Below, piece after piece: positions 7,976 through 16,081 of a DNA stretch of 35,614 nucleotides. Made by a program: the position numbers and the translations under genes. Numbering within the stretch: the stretch's first letter is position 1; each line of letters begins with the position of its first letter. Source of the stretch: Gemmatimonadota bacterium (GTDB lineage Bacteria > Gemmatimonadota > Gemmatimonadetes > Palauibacterales > Palauibacteraceae); NCBI GenBank assembly GCA_022825725.1, contig JAJDWE010000033.1, forward strand, positions 151,926 to 187,539. Direction: 5' to 3'. The notes under the pieces are model-generated. The model had not been told where the DNA came from and searched no databases. It saw only the letters and a list, made by a program, of their open reading frames with translations.

Positions 7976-8611
7976 GTGACGACGCCGGCGCACGCGGCGC
8001 TCAGTCTCATCGTGCTGGGCCGGTCGGAGCGCAACGCCCTGCCGGTCGCGCTCGGGGCCGTCGCCCCGGACGTCCCGATGCTCGTCTTCTACTTGTGGGA
8101 GCGGCTCGTGCGCGGCGTATCCGAGAGCCGGATCTGGTCTGAGCGCTACTTCGATCCCGGCTGGCAGGTCGTGTTCGACATCCCGAGCTCGATTCCTCTC
8201 CTCGGGATCACCCTGTGCATCCTTCTCGTGCTCATCGGCCGGCGCTCGACCGCCGGGCGCGTCCCGCCCGCCACGATGGCCGCCGCCCCGCGGCCCACGA
8301 AGCTCACCGCATCGACGCTGTTCGTCGCGAGCATGATCCTCCACGCGCTGGGCGACTTGCCTCTGCACCGGGAGGACGCGCACCGCCACTTCTTCCCCTT
8401 CAGCGACTGGCGGTTCACGAGTCCCGTGTCGTATTGGGATCCGGACCACTACGGGGGATACGCGGCCGTCGGCGAAGTCGTCCTTGTCCTGGCCGTTTCC
8501 GTCTTCCTCTTCCGGGCCTACCGCGGCCGGGGCCGCTGGATCGTCGCCGCCGTGGCTGGAATCTATGCGCTCTTCATCGGCTTCGCCGTACTGATGTGGT
8601 CCGGGCTGTGA
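7976..8611 (+). CDS. Multi-pass membrane protein, DUF457/YdjM-like metal-dependent hydrolase
   Basis: A 211-residue membrane protein read from GTG 7976. It has an N-terminal segment with TPAHAALSL and GAVAPDVPML, a hydrophobic helix around SIPLLGITLCILLVLIG, an internal MILHALGDLPLHREDAHRHFFPFSDWRF block and two C-terminal hydrophobic helices. The H-A near the N-terminus, PD, and HxxxDxxxH-like pattern resemble the LexA-binding/YdjM-type membrane proteins (DUF457) annotated as putative metal-dependent hydrolases. The stop overlaps the P450 start by 4 bp, so the two are translationally coupled. The enzymatic role is unproven. Confidence 0.65.
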   Translation: MTTPAHAALSLIVLGRSERNALPVALGAVAPDVPMLVFYLWERLVRGVSESRIWSERYFDPGWQVVFDIPSSIPLLGITLCILLVLIGRRSTAGRVPPATMAAAPRPTKLTASTLFVASMILHALGDLPLHREDAHRHFFPFSDWRFTSPVSYWDPDHYGGYAAVGEVVLVLAVSVFLFRAYRGRGRWIVAAVAGIYALFIGFAVLMWSGL

Positions 8612-9801
8612 AGCGGATCGACCGGTTTCCGCTTGGGGCGCGCGTGCGACTCGCGGATCTGGCCGTCTATCCCTACCCGATCTTCGCGGAACTCCGGGCG
8701 GCGGAGCCCGTGACGTGGGTGCCGGAGATCGAGCGCTGGTTCCTCACCCGCCGCGACGACATGCTGGCGGTACTCCGGGACCCCGACCTGTTCACGACGG
8801 ACGCCCCGTCCACGATCCGCGACATGTTCGGCGTCCATATGATGACGACGGAGGGGCCGACGCAGATCCGCTACAAGCGGAAGTGTCTGCCCCCGTTCCA
8901 CGCCTCCCGCCTGAAGACGGCCTCGATGCCGCCCCTGATGGCGGAGGTCGAGCGGCTCGTGGCGACGCTGGGGTCGGGCGGTCGGTGCGCCGGCGAAGTG
9001 CGGACGACCGTGGCCCGACCCGTAGCGCTCCATTCGGTGCTGTCCGTGCTCGGCATCCCCCTGAGCGAGACGGAGCGCGTCAACGAATGGTACGAACACT
9101 TCGCGCGGGCGCTGGCGAACTTTGCCGGCGACCCGGACCTGCGCGCCGCCGGCAAGGGGGCGGCGGACGCGTTCGGGGAGGCGGTCGCACCGATCCTCGA
9201 GGGACTCGAACGGGACCCGAACGGCAGCCTCCTCTCCGACTTGATGTGCGACCACGTCGACCCGCTCACGGCGGAAGAGATCCGTTCCAACGCGCTCATC
9301 ATCCTCTTCGGTGGGATCGAGACGACGGAGTCCATGATCGCGAACGCCGTGTGGGCCCTCCTCTCGCACCCCGAGCAAATCGGGACCGCCCGGTCGAGCC
9401 GCGAAGCCCTGGATCTGGCGATCGAGGAGACGCTGCGCTGGGAGCCGGCCGTGCAGTCGGCCGCCCGCCACGCGACCCGCGACACCGAGATCCGCGGCAT
9501 CCGCATCGCGAAGGGGGAAGTCGTCCACTGCATGCTGGGCGCGGCGAATCGGGATCCCGCGCACTTCGAGAACCCCGACCGCTTCGACGTGACCCGCCAA
9601 AACGCCGGCGACCACCTCTCGTTCGCCGTGGGCCGGCACTTCTGCCTCGGCGCCCCGCTCGCCCGCCTCGAGACACGCGTCGTACTCGAAACCCTGTGGG
9701 CCCGCTGCCCGGGACTCCGCCTCGACCCGGACCGACCCGGGGCCCCCTATGGCTACGAGTTCCGGAAACCGGCGACGCTGTGGGTGGAGTGGGGGGTCTG
9801 A
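8608..9801 (+). CDS. Cytochrome P450
   Basis: A 397-residue soluble bacterial P450 that would use a ferredoxin-type partner to oxidise an unknown small molecule. It shows the I-helix oxygen-activation motif FGGIETTE, the K-helix EETLR (ExxR), and the heme loop FAVGRHFCLGAPLAR with Cys346 as the thiolate ligand. In the I-helix the usual acidic-Thr pair is Glu-Thr. The start is GTG 8608, overlapping the upstream stop as GTGA; longer readings upstream are not P450 sequence. No ferredoxin or reductase gene is adjacent, so electron partners are encoded elsewhere. It is last in the amidohydrolase-msrA-DUF457-P450 series. Confidence 0.95.
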   Translation: MKRIDRFPLGARVRLADLAVYPYPIFAELRAAEPVTWVPEIERWFLTRRDDMLAVLRDPDLFTTDAPSTIRDMFGVHMMTTEGPTQIRYKRKCLPPFHASRLKTASMPPLMAEVERLVATLGSGGRCAGEVRTTVARPVALHSVLSVLGIPLSETERVNEWYEHFARALANFAGDPDLRAAGKGAADAFGEAVAPILEGLERDPNGSLLSDLMCDHVDPLTAEEIRSNALIILFGGIETTESMIANAVWALLSHPEQIGTARSSREALDLAIEETLRWEPAVQSAARHATRDTEIRGIRIAKGEVVHCMLGAANRDPAHFENPDRFDVTRQNAGDHLSFAVGRHFCLGAPLARLETRVVLETLWARCPGLRLDPDRPGAPYGYEFRKPATLWVEWGV

Positions 9802-9805
9802 ACCG

Positions 9806-10915
9806 TCAGCAGTTCGCGCCGCAGTGTGCGGCGGCGAGGCGGGTGAGGATGCCCATGTAGTCGTCCCACGGCGTCTGGGCGTCCGGCACCGTCTTGTGGG
9901 CGACGACCATGTCCAGCGAGGGGATGACCGTGATGAACTGGCCGTAGGCGCCGCGGCCGGTGTACGCCCCCTCGAACCCCTCCGGCACTGCGGGGCCGTC
10001 CCACACCCACCACATGTACCCGTAGCCGAACTCGCCCCCGCGCAGACCTTCCGGATTCATCTCCTCCGAGGGCGTGACAATGCCGGCGATGCGTTCGGAC
10101 CACCCCTGCGGCAGCAGTCGTTCCTCCCCCCACACGCCGCCCAGAAGCATGAGGTGGCCGATCCGGGCCATGTCCCGCGTGGAGAGGACCATGTGGTAGG
10201 CGAGGTTCCGGGAGCGCGTCGCGTCCCCCGATTTGCGGTGGATCGACCGGTCCCAATCCTCGAATCCCAGCGGCAGTGCGAGGTCCGTCTCCAGCGCGTC
10301 GTAGATGTTGCGGCCCGTGAGTTGCTCGAAGACGGCCCCGGACGCGTTGAAGTCCCAGTTGCTGTACAGGTAGTAGGTGCCGGGCTCCTGCGAGCCGCGG
10401 GGCGGCGCGTCCGCGAGGTTGTCCCCCGCGTTCGAGGCCGGGTGATAGACGCCCGAGCGCGCGGTGACGAGGTCGAGGACGCGGGCGCGCTTCTCGATCG
10501 GGAGGAGGCCCTGCACGTCGTCCATGCCGAGCTCTTCGAGGGTGAGTTCGAGGTCGATCGTCCCGTCCGCCACGTAGTTCCCGTACAGCATGGCGAGGAT
10601 GCTCTTCCGCACGGAAGCGAGATAGCTCAGCGAATCCACCGGTCCGTGCTCGAACACCACGCGTCCCCCGACGACGGCCATCACCGCCGAGGTGTTGATC
10701 CCCTCGACGTAGGGATGGATCGCGTCCAGCGCCTCGGCCGAGAACCCGGCCTCCGTCGGATCCGCCATCCGCTCCCACGAAGCGCCCGGGTAGACAGCGT
10801 CCGCCGCGCTCTCGACCACCGGCGCCGGAGCGCACCCGAACCCCGCCAGGAGCGCCAGAACCACAGCCAGCGCGACGCAACCTTTGACGCGGCTCCCATG
10901 TCGGTTGATCATCAT
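9806..10915 (-). CDS. Serine hydrolase lipoprotein, beta-lactamase/class C esterase family
   Basis: A 369-residue penicillin-recognising-fold serine hydrolase. The N-terminus (hydrophobic ALAVVLALLAG, then FGC with Cys28) is a lipoprotein signal. The catalytic SxxK is SVRK at residues 101-104, in LASVRKSILAMLYG, and the second motif is YSN at 184-186; near the C-terminus GAYGQFITVIPSLDMVVAHKT supplies the third-motif region. Members are esterases, D-aminopeptidases or 6-aminohexanoate-dimer-hydrolase-like enzymes, and a true beta-lactamase is not implied. The start is ATG 10915 (ATG 10912 is also in frame); the frame continues upstream to 11074 without signal-like sequence. It ends 4 bp from the convergent P450 stop. 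Confidence 0.87.
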   Translation of the reverse strand: MMINRHGSRVKGCVALAVVLALLAGFGCAPAPVVESAADAVYPGASWERMADPTEAGFSAEALDAIHPYVEGINTSAVMAVVGGRVVFEHGPVDSLSYLASVRKSILAMLYGNYVADGTIDLELTLEELGMDDVQGLLPIEKRARVLDLVTARSGVYHPASNAGDNLADAPPRGSQEPGTYYLYSNWDFNASGAVFEQLTGRNIYDALETDLALPLGFEDWDRSIHRKSGDATRSRNLAYHMVLSTRDMARIGHLMLLGGVWGEERLLPQGWSERIAGIVTPSEEMNPEGLRGGEFGYGYMWWVWDGPAVPEGFEGAYTGRGAYGQFITVIPSLDMVVAHKTVPDAQTPWDDYMGILTRLAAAHCGANC

Positions 10916-11052
10916 GTCCCGATCCCGCCCGGAAGAACCGGAGAGAGAAAAAACAGTGCGATACGCGCGGCCTCGCCCCACCACACCCCCCGAAGAAGAT
11001 GTCGGCCGCCCGTGGTGCGGCAAGGCAGCCGAGTGAAGCGAAGGAGTCGTCG

Positions 11053-13233
11053 ATGTCGCGAGCGAAGGCAGCATGCCATGACCGTTTTTCCCTCATCGCG
11101 GCGCTGCTCGCCGTGAGCGTCCAGGCCGCGGGCTGCACCGGGGAGGGCGCCGATCCCGCCTCCGAATCCCCGGCCGACGCCGGGGTCGCGCCTCCCGTCG
11201 CCCGCGTGATCCCGGAACAGTTGGAGACGCACGGGCACACGCGGATCGACAACTACTACTGGCTCAACCAGCGCGAGGATCCCGAGGTCATCGCATACCT
11301 CGAGGCGGAGAACGGCTACACCGACGCGCTGATGGCGCACACGGAAGACCTCCAGGACACGCTGTTCGAGGAGATCAAGGGACGGATCCAGCAGACCGAC
11401 CTCTCCGTGCCGGTGAGAGAGGGCGACTTCTTCTACTACAGCCGCACCGAGGACGGCCGGGATTACCCCATCTACGCCCGGAAGCGCGGGTCGCTCGACG
11501 CGGACGAGGAAGTCATCCTCGACGTCAACCCGCTCGCCGAGGGCCACGACTACTACGCCGCCTTCCCCGAAGTCAGCTCCGACGGCGACCTGATGGCGTG
11601 GGCCGAGGACACCCGCGGGCGCCGCATCTACACCATCCGGGTCCGGAATCTCGACACCGGTGAGGATTACCCGGAAGCGATCGAGGGCGCCTCGGGCAAC
11701 ATGGTATGGGCCGAGGACAACCGGACGCTCTTCTACACGAAGCGGGACCCCGGCACGCTGCGCTCATACCAGATCTACCGGCACCGGCTCGGCACCGATC
11801 CCGCGGACGACGTGCTCGTGTACCAGGAGGACGACGAGGAGTTCAGCTCTGGCGTCCGCAAGACGAAGTCGAAGCAGTACCTCGTCATCTCCTCCTCACA
11901 CACCGTGATGGACGAGCACCGCTTCCTCGACGCGACGAACCCCGAGGGCGAGTTCACCCTCTTCCTCCCGCGCGAGCGCGGGCACGAGCACCGCTTCGAC
12001 CACTTCGGGGACCACTTCTACGTCCGGACGAACCTCGACGGAGCCGAGAACTTCAAGCTCATGCGGACTCCCGTAGGCGGGACCGCGACGGACAACTGGG
12101 AGACGGTCGTCCCGCACCGGAGCGACGTCTTCCTGCAGGGGTTCGAGCTGTTCCGGAACCACCTCGTGCTCTCCGAGCGCGCGGGAGGGCTCACACGTCT
12201 GCGCGTCCGCGCGTGGGAAGGGGAGGAGCACGAGATCGCCTTCGACGAGCCGGCCTACCTGGCCTCGCTGTCGGCGAACCCCGAACTGGATACGAACATC
12301 CTTCGCTACGGGTACACGTCGCTCTCCGCCCCGCGCTCCGTCTACGACTACGACATGTCCACCCGCGAGCGCACGCTGCTCAAGGAGGACGAAGTCCTGG
12401 GCGGCTACGACCGCGCGGAGTACGTGGTGGAGCGGCTGCACGCCCCCGCCCGCGACGGCGCCGTGGAAGTCCCGGTGTCCCTCGTCTACCGGAGCGGTCT
12501 CGAGAAGGACGGCGACAACCCGCTCCTCCTCTACGCCTACGGCTCATACGGTGCGAGCATGGAGCCCACCTTCTCCTCCACCCGCCTCAGTCTCCTCGAC
12601 CGCGGATTCGTGTACGCGATCGCCCACATCCGCGGCGGACAGGAACTGGGCCGGGCGTGGTACGAGGACGGGAAGATGTTCAACAAGAAAAACACCTTCA
12701 CCGACTACGTGGACGTGGCGGACTTCCTCGTCGCGGAAGGCTACACGAGCCCCGAGAAGCTCTTCGCCCGCGGCGGGAGCGCCGGGGGCCTGCTCATGGG
12801 TGCGGTGACGAACATGCGGCCGGAGCTGTTCCGGGGCGTCGTCGCGCACGTCCCGTTCGTCGATGTCGTGACGACGATGCTGGACGAGTCGATTCCGCTC
12901 ACGACCTTCGAGTGGGACGAATGGGGCGACCCCCACGAACTCGAGTCGTACCGCTACATGCTCTCCTACTCCCCCTACGACCAGGTGGAGGCGAAGGACT
13001 ACCCCAACCTGCTCGTCACGACGGGACTGCACGACTCGCAGGTGCAGTACTGGGAGCCCGCGAAGTGGGTCGCGAAGCTGCGCGCGACGAAGACGGACGA
13101 CAACCGCCTGCTCCTCAAGACGCACATGGACGCGGGCCACGGCGGCGGCTCGGGCCGCGACCGCGCGTACGAGGAACTCGCCTTCGAGTTCGCCTTCATC
13201 CTCGACCTCCTGGAGGAGACCGCTCCGCGTTAG
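11053..13233 (+). CDS. ptrB: Oligopeptidase B / prolyl oligopeptidase family (S9A), lipoprotein form
   Basis: A 726-residue S9A peptidase cleaving short peptides, by family knowledge after Arg or Lys. The beta-propeller N-domain covers roughly residues 45-460. The hydrolase domain has YAYGSYG, HIRGGQELGRAWYEDGK, the nucleophile motif GGSAGG (Ser576), and the acid/base region VTTGLHDSQVQYWEPAKW and DAGHGGGSGR, closely matching oligopeptidase B. Unlike E. coli OpdB it has a signal sequence ending VQAAGC (Cys28), so it is probably lipid-anchored outside the cytoplasm. ATG 11053 follows AAGGAG by six bases; the longer frame from 10999 lacks such a site. It is transcribed divergently from the serine hydrolase. 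Confidence 0.92.
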   Translation: MSRAKAACHDRFSLIAALLAVSVQAAGCTGEGADPASESPADAGVAPPVARVIPEQLETHGHTRIDNYYWLNQREDPEVIAYLEAENGYTDALMAHTEDLQDTLFEEIKGRIQQTDLSVPVREGDFFYYSRTEDGRDYPIYARKRGSLDADEEVILDVNPLAEGHDYYAAFPEVSSDGDLMAWAEDTRGRRIYTIRVRNLDTGEDYPEAIEGASGNMVWAEDNRTLFYTKRDPGTLRSYQIYRHRLGTDPADDVLVYQEDDEEFSSGVRKTKSKQYLVISSSHTVMDEHRFLDATNPEGEFTLFLPRERGHEHRFDHFGDHFYVRTNLDGAENFKLMRTPVGGTATDNWETVVPHRSDVFLQGFELFRNHLVLSERAGGLTRLRVRAWEGEEHEIAFDEPAYLASLSANPELDTNILRYGYTSLSAPRSVYDYDMSTRERTLLKEDEVLGGYDRAEYVVERLHAPARDGAVEVPVSLVYRSGLEKDGDNPLLLYAYGSYGASMEPTFSSTRLSLLDRGFVYAIAHIRGGQELGRAWYEDGKMFNKKNTFTDYVDVADFLVAEGYTSPEKLFARGGSAGGLLMGAVTNMRPELFRGVVAHVPFVDVVTTMLDESIPLTTFEWDEWGDPHELESYRYMLSYSPYDQVEAKDYPNLLVTTGLHDSQVQYWEPAKWVAKLRATKTDDNRLLLKTHMDAGHGGGSGRDRAYEELAFEFAFILDLLEETAPR

Positions 13234-13251
13234 CGGCCTGCCAGGGGCCTG

Positions 13252-14259
13252 CTAGGGCATCGACGCCTGGGCGCGGACCCATTCGACGGCTTCGCGGTGG
13301 GTGCCGAACCACACGTCCGGCTTCGACCGGATGTGTTCGATGAGTTCGCGCAGGATCACGATCCGGGAGCGGTGGCCGATGTAGTGGGGGTGCATGGTGA
13401 GGAGGAACATCGTCCCCTCCTCGTAGGCCACGTCGAACTCGTCCTTGTAGACCTCGAGCACCTCGCGCGGGTTGGAGTAGCGGTCGCCGAGGGGGTTGAA
13501 GAGCGGCGCGTCGTCCAGGATCCAGTCCACCGGGAGTTCGACGAGGCCGGTGGGCTCGCCGTTCGCGTTGATCTCGTAGGGCCGGTCGTCGGCCATGAGC
13601 GATGAGTCGTACAGGAAGTCCATCTCGAGCAGGAGATCGAGCGTCGAATCGCTGAAGTTCCACGACGGCGCGCGGTAGCCGACGGGGCGTTCGCCCATGA
13701 GTTCCGTCAGGCGTTCGATGGCCATGCGCAAGAGGCGTTCCTCCTCGTCGCGCGGGAGCGTGGCGTTGCGCTCGTGGATCCAGCCGTGGACGCCGATCTC
13801 GTGGCGGCCCGACGCCTGGATCATGTCGATCTGGTGCGGTGCGAGGCTGAAGCTGAGCGCGGGCCCGAAGAAGGAGGCCGCGATCCCGTAATCGTCGAGC
13901 AGGTCGATGACGCGGCCGAGGGCGACGCGCGAGCCGTACTCTCCCTGCGAGAGGCCGCCCACGTTGGTGTCGCCGTTCCGCAGCCAGACCGTCTCGTTGT
14001 CCACGTCGAAGGAGAGCAGCACGGCGACGCGGCCCCCGTCCGGCCACGAGTCCGGGTTCAGGTCGCGGCCCGCGCGCACGCGGTTCACGGCCTCGAACAC
14101 CCGCTCCTCGGACCAGCGCCACGGCGGGTCGTCCTCTTCCTGGGCGGCCATCGGCGCCGCCGGCGCCGTCCACAGCGCCGCCAGGCCGCAGACCGCGGCC
14201 ACGAGTCCGCGCGGCAGCGAACGAGTCGAGGAGGGGTTGAATTGTATGCGCCCGGTCAT
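13252..14259 (-). CDS. Exported polysaccharide deacetylase (CE4, HpPgdA/PuuE-like)
   Basis: A 335-residue NodB-homology hydrolase with an N-terminal signal (LVAAVCGLAALWTAPAAPMAAQ). Metal and catalytic motifs are LLSFDVDNE (residues about 83-91), IGVHGWIHE (His-x-x-x-His type), YRAPSWNFS and a late LTMHPHYIGHRSR. This pattern fits the peptidoglycan/allantoin-type deacetylases such as H. pylori PgdA and PuuE rather than short chitin deacetylases. The likely role is removing acyl groups from cell-wall sugars or a related amide in the periplasm. ATG 14259 has GGGAGAA five bases upstream. It converges on ptrB with 18 bp between the stop codons. Confidence 0.85.
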   Translation of the reverse strand: MTGRIQFNPSSTRSLPRGLVAAVCGLAALWTAPAAPMAAQEEDDPPWRWSEERVFEAVNRVRAGRDLNPDSWPDGGRVAVLLSFDVDNETVWLRNGDTNVGGLSQGEYGSRVALGRVIDLLDDYGIAASFFGPALSFSLAPHQIDMIQASGRHEIGVHGWIHERNATLPRDEEERLLRMAIERLTELMGERPVGYRAPSWNFSDSTLDLLLEMDFLYDSSLMADDRPYEINANGEPTGLVELPVDWILDDAPLFNPLGDRYSNPREVLEVYKDEFDVAYEEGTMFLLTMHPHYIGHRSRIVILRELIEHIRSKPDVWFGTHREAVEWVRAQASMP

Positions 14260-14424
14260 GACGGTTCTCCCGTTTCGGTAGTCATCTCAAGTCTGAAGGC
14301 TTATTTTAACAGATTGCCCCTGAATCGGACGGTCGGCGCCGATTCGATCCGGCGCGCGGGACACGTCCGAATCCGTGGTCCGTCGCCGGCGCCGATCCTC
14401 CCTTGAATATGGCGATTCTGACAC

Positions 14425-16044
14425 ATGGCGACCAAGACAGCGGAGATCGGAACCATCGATCGAACTTTCGACCTCAGCGCGCACGGGATCACCGTCACCC
14501 GCATCAAGCGGAATCCGTCCGTCGATGAGATCTACGCGGATGCCCTGAGCGGGCGCGAACCCGGCGCCGTCAAGGCGGCGAACGGAGCCCTCGTGGCCTT
14601 CTCCGGGGCCAAGACCGGGCGTTCCCCGAACGACAAGCACGTGGTGCGCGATCCGGAGACCGCGCGGGACGTCTGGTGGGGTCCGGTCAACTTCCCCCTC
14701 GAGCGCGAGAGCTTCCTGCGGAACCGGGCGCGCGTCCGGGCCTTCCTGAACCGGCAGGACCTCCTCTACGTCATCGACGGCTTCGCGGGCTGGGACCCGG
14801 AGTACCGCCTCAACGTGCGGATCATCTGCAACCGCCCGTACCACGCCCTCTTCATGCACAACATGCTCATCCGCCCCACCCCCGCGGAGCTGGCGGAGTT
14901 CGGCGAGCCCGATTTCGTCGTCTACAACGCGGGCCAGGAGGCGGCGGATCCCTCCGTGGACGGCGTCACCTCGCCGACGAGCGTGGACCTCTCCTTCGCC
15001 GACAACGAGGCCTGCATCCTCGGGACCGAGTACGCGGGGGAGATGAAGAAGGGCGTGTTCACGATCATGAACTATCTCATGCCGAAGCGGGACGTGCTCT
15101 CGATGCACTGCTCCGCGACGACCGACCCGGAGACCGGGGCCTCGTCGCTCCTCTTCGGATTGTCGGGGACGGGGAAGACGACGCTCTCGGCCGACCCGAA
15201 CCGGCGGCTCATCGGCGACGACGAGCACTGCTGGACGGACTCGGGGATCTTCAACATCGAGGGCGGCTGCTACGCGAAGACGATCGACCTCTCCGAGGAG
15301 AAGGAACCCGACATCTACCGGGCGCTCCGCTACGGCGCGGTGCTGGAGAACGTCGTGCTGCGGGACGACGGGAGCGTGGACTGGTCGGACTCGTCGATCA
15401 CGCAGAACACGCGCGGCAGCTATCCGATCGAGTTCATCGACAACGCGCAGGTGCCGTGCGTGGCGGGGCACCCGACGGACGTGATCTTCCTGACGGCGGA
15501 CGCGTTCGGCGTGCTGCCGCCGGTGAGCCGGTTGACGCCCGAGCAGGCCATGTACCACTTCATCAGCGGGTACACGGCGAAGGTCGCGGGCACGGAGGTC
15601 GGCGTCACCGATCCCGTGGCCACCTTCTCGCCCTGCTTCGGGGGCCCGTTCCTCGTGTGGCACCCGGCGAAGTACGCGCGGCTGCTCGCGGACCGAATGC
15701 ATGAGCACGGCGTGAACGTGTGGCTCGTGAACACGGGCTGGAGCGGCGGGCCGTTCGGCGTCGGGGCGCGGATCGACCTGCCGCACACGCGCCGGATGGT
15801 CGACGCGATCCACGCGGGCGAACTGGTGGATGCGCCGACGGAGCCGGACCCGGTGTTCGGGGTCCACGTCGTGACGGAAGTGCCGGGCGTGCCGGGCGAG
15901 ATCCTGCGGCCGCGCGCGACGTGGCCGGACCCCGCGGCGTACGATGAGAAGGCGGCGCACCTGGCGCGGCTCTTCAGGGAGAACTTCACGGAATACGAGG
16001 ACGACTGTCCGCCGGAGGTCTGTACGGCGGGCCCCGTGGGCTGA
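14425..16044 (+). CDS. pckA: Phosphoenolpyruvate carboxykinase (ATP)
   Basis: The first gluconeogenic step: oxaloacetate plus ATP gives PEP, CO2 and ADP in the cytoplasm. The 539-residue length matches the ATP-dependent family. Motifs include FSGAKTGRSPNDKHVV, the kinase P-loop GLSGTGKTTLS (about residues 245-255), the metal/substrate block HCWTDSGIFNIEGGCYAKT, and NTRGSYP. These exclude the GTP-dependent form. The start ATG 14425 lacks an obvious Shine-Dalgarno, but the protein aligns from its first residues. It is divergent from the deacetylase, with both promoters in the 165-bp gap. The TPR lipoprotein and PPK2 follow on the same strand. Confidence 0.97.
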   Translation: MATKTAEIGTIDRTFDLSAHGITVTRIKRNPSVDEIYADALSGREPGAVKAANGALVAFSGAKTGRSPNDKHVVRDPETARDVWWGPVNFPLERESFLRNRARVRAFLNRQDLLYVIDGFAGWDPEYRLNVRIICNRPYHALFMHNMLIRPTPAELAEFGEPDFVVYNAGQEAADPSVDGVTSPTSVDLSFADNEACILGTEYAGEMKKGVFTIMNYLMPKRDVLSMHCSATTDPETGASSLLFGLSGTGKTTLSADPNRRLIGDDEHCWTDSGIFNIEGGCYAKTIDLSEEKEPDIYRALRYGAVLENVVLRDDGSVDWSDSSITQNTRGSYPIEFIDNAQVPCVAGHPTDVIFLTADAFGVLPPVSRLTPEQAMYHFISGYTAKVAGTEVGVTDPVATFSPCFGGPFLVWHPAKYARLLADRMHEHGVNVWLVNTGWSGGPFGVGARIDLPHTRRMVDAIHAGELVDAPTEPDPVFGVHVVTEVPGVPGEILRPRATWPDPAAYDEKAAHLARLFRENFTEYEDDCPPEVCTAGPVG

Positions 16045-16081
16045 CTCCGGCCACGGGCGGCGAACATGAGGAGGAAGCCCG

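Noticed and set aside
14260-14424. Specific promoters between the deacetylase and pckA
   Set aside because: AT-rich TAAAAT-like hexamers occur near 14306, but I could not find correctly spaced -35 boxes, so none is called.
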